Assembly (NCBI GenBank): GCA_949127645.1
Contig: CASBQM010000643.1
Location: forward strand, 1-13,541
From: Synechococcales cyanobacterium PMM_0036
GTDB lineage: Bacteria; Cyanobacteriota; Cyanobacteriia; Elainellales; Elainellaceae
Length of the DNA stretch: 13,541 nt
Direction: 5' to 3'
Part shown: positions 12,797-13,541 of the stretch, piece after piece
Layout of the letters: every line of letters begins with the position of its first letter
Numbering within the stretch: the first letter of the stretch is position 1
Notes under the pieces: model-generated
Told to the model about the DNA's origin: nothing
What the model saw: only the letters and a program-made list of their open reading frames with translations
Databases searched by the model: none
Made by a program: the position numbers and the translations under genes

Positions 12797-13541
12797 ATGG
12801 ATTCCCCAAGCGATCGCTCCGCCATTCTACGGCTGACTCCGGAGCAGCTAAGCCACTCAGAGTTGCTGGCTGGACTGGAATCGTGGGTACATCTGTCTCT
12901 ATTGTCTAATGGGCAAGTCGTAGAGTTTTGCCAGGAATATCTGGTTTGTCCGGTGGCTTATAGGGCGATCGTAGAGCCTATCGTCGAGAAAACCATTGCC
13001 TCTTCTGCAAGCCTTTTAGAGCCTGTCGGAGCAGTTCCCTCAGGTTTTGCCGAAGATTTTGCCGAAGATTTTGCCGAAGATTTTGCCGAAGATTTTGCCG
13101 ATGCTAGCCATCGTCCCGCACCTTCCCCTCCGCCTATCCCAGCTTCATCTGCTCCTAGCCGCTTCACCCGATCGCTCCGCTCCTTTATGGCAGAAGTCAG
13201 TATCATCTGGCTGCTGATTTTGGGCGTGTTTATGGTAGTCGTCTCTTCCGGCGTGTTGGCGGCAACCCAGTGGCAAAACTTTTCGGCGATCGGGCAATAT
13301 GGCATTTTGTTTGCTTACACGATCGCCTTTGCGGTAGCGAGTCTGTGGACAGCTCGGCAGAACCGCTTACGCCTCACTTCGCGGATGTTGCAGCTTGCCA
13401 CGCTGCTGATTATTCCCGTCAATTTTTGGATGATGGATGGCTTGAGGGTGGGGGCGAGTTTTGTCGGGGTCGTAGTTTGTGCGATCGCCGCCCTAAGCCT
13501 GACTGCTATTCTGCTGCGGCTTCTGCATCCCCGTACTGGGC
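12797..13541 (+). CDS. Large membrane protein with a FAED-repeat linker (3' end outside window)
   Basis: The frame runs from ATG at 12797-12799 without a stop to the window edge, 248 codons. Residues 1-75 are a soluble segment (L-T-P-E-Q-L-S-H-S-E-L-L-A-G-L-E-S-W, then L-V-C-P-V-A-Y) of the kind that begins some cyanobacterial DUF2157-like membrane proteins; this family guess is weak. Residues 84-102 are four FAED units and a final FAD, encoded by a 12-bp repeat. A proline/serine linker follows (103-121). Then come hydrophobic helices at about 137-155, 168-184, 199-212 and 216-240, connected by basic loops such as R-Q-N-R-L-R. No enzymatic motif is visible in the part seen. The gene lies 169 bp downstream of the CorC-like gene. 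Being open at the end, it is easy to miss when complete frames are required. Confidence 0.75.
   Translation, partial: MDSPSDRSAILRLTPEQLSHSELLAGLESWVHLSLLSNGQVVEFCQEYLVCPVAYRAIVEPIVEKTIASSASLLEPVGAVPSGFAEDFAEDFAEDFAEDFADASHRPAPSPPPIPASSAPSRFTRSLRSFMAEVSIIWLLILGVFMVVVSSGVLAATQWQNFSAIGQYGILFAYTIAFAVASLWTARQNRLRLTSRMLQLATLLIIPVNFWMMDGLRVGASFVGVVVCAIAALSLTAILLRLLHPRTG
13045..13101 (+). repeat. 12-bp in-frame tandem repeat, 4.75 copies
   Basis: Unit TTTTGCCGAAGA is repeated four times without change, then nine more bases of the unit follow. Because the period is a multiple of three, copy changes would keep the frame and only alter the number of FAED units in the encoded linker. Confidence 0.9.

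Noticed and set aside
12958..13305. 115-codon minus-strand frame with S-A-K-S repeats
   Set aside because: It is the antisense of the FAED repeat in the membrane protein gene; the plus frame is longer, has HIP1 sites in normal phase and plausible membrane helices.

Overview
The window looks like ordinary chromosomal DNA from a cyanobacterium, probably a filamentous, Leptolyngbya-like one; the genus is a guess. The main evidence is the octamer GCGATCGC (HIP1), present in about twenty copies by eye where chance predicts fewer than one. Several genes are also of cyanobacterial or cyanobacterial/plastid type: a DUF1995 protein, a small conserved protein with IFKGFSSSLMR, a glycine-rich two-helix membrane protein, and a CheY-like regulator with a W-G-M-K-Q-G-A-D-A-Y segment. 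Coding density is high. I see no tRNA or rRNA gene, insertion sequence, phage gene or CRISPR array.

Layout. 1-278 is the 3' end of a family-61-type glycosyltransferase. After a 292-bp gap comes a single-domain response regulator (571-939). It converges on a minus-strand pair, a Nudix hydrolase (1390-1839) followed by RidA (984-1370). Divergent from that pair is a likely plus-strand operon: a membrane-anchored HEIGH zinc peptidase (1956-2810) and an epoxide-hydrolase-like protein (2818-3675). Next come a glycine-rich membrane protein (3874-4389), a DUF1995 protein (4450-5154) and thiL (5175-6197). A minus-strand conserved small protein (6236-6547) faces a plus-strand pair, a coiled-coil SAM methyltransferase (6628-7644) and lpxD (7649-8692). 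lpxD converges on a secreted SH3-like protein (8743-9453, minus) across a hairpin. Beyond a 264-bp divergent spacer lie a puuE-type allantoinase (9718-10623), a 2OG-Fe(II) oxygenase (10662-11261) and a DUF21/CBS/CorC membrane protein (11308-12627). The window ends inside a large membrane protein gene (12797 onward).

How the genes relate. Most are housekeeping or stress genes in pairs rather than one large system. Nudix and RidA together suggest metabolite repair. The zinc peptidase and epoxide hydrolase are tightly spaced. The methyltransferase and lpxD share a ribosome-binding-site overlap, pointing to a link with envelope lipid or glycan. thiL makes thiamine diphosphate, and the allantoinase acts in purine-nitrogen salvage.

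I found no convincing undescribed multi-gene system. The most unusual signals are small: tandem direct repeats of 12-14 bp in several intergenic regions (three copies before the allantoinase), a perfect palindrome in the 6548-6627 divergent promoter region, two mutually exclusive hairpins between lpxD and the SH3 gene, and a 12-bp in-frame repeat coding for FAED units in the last gene.
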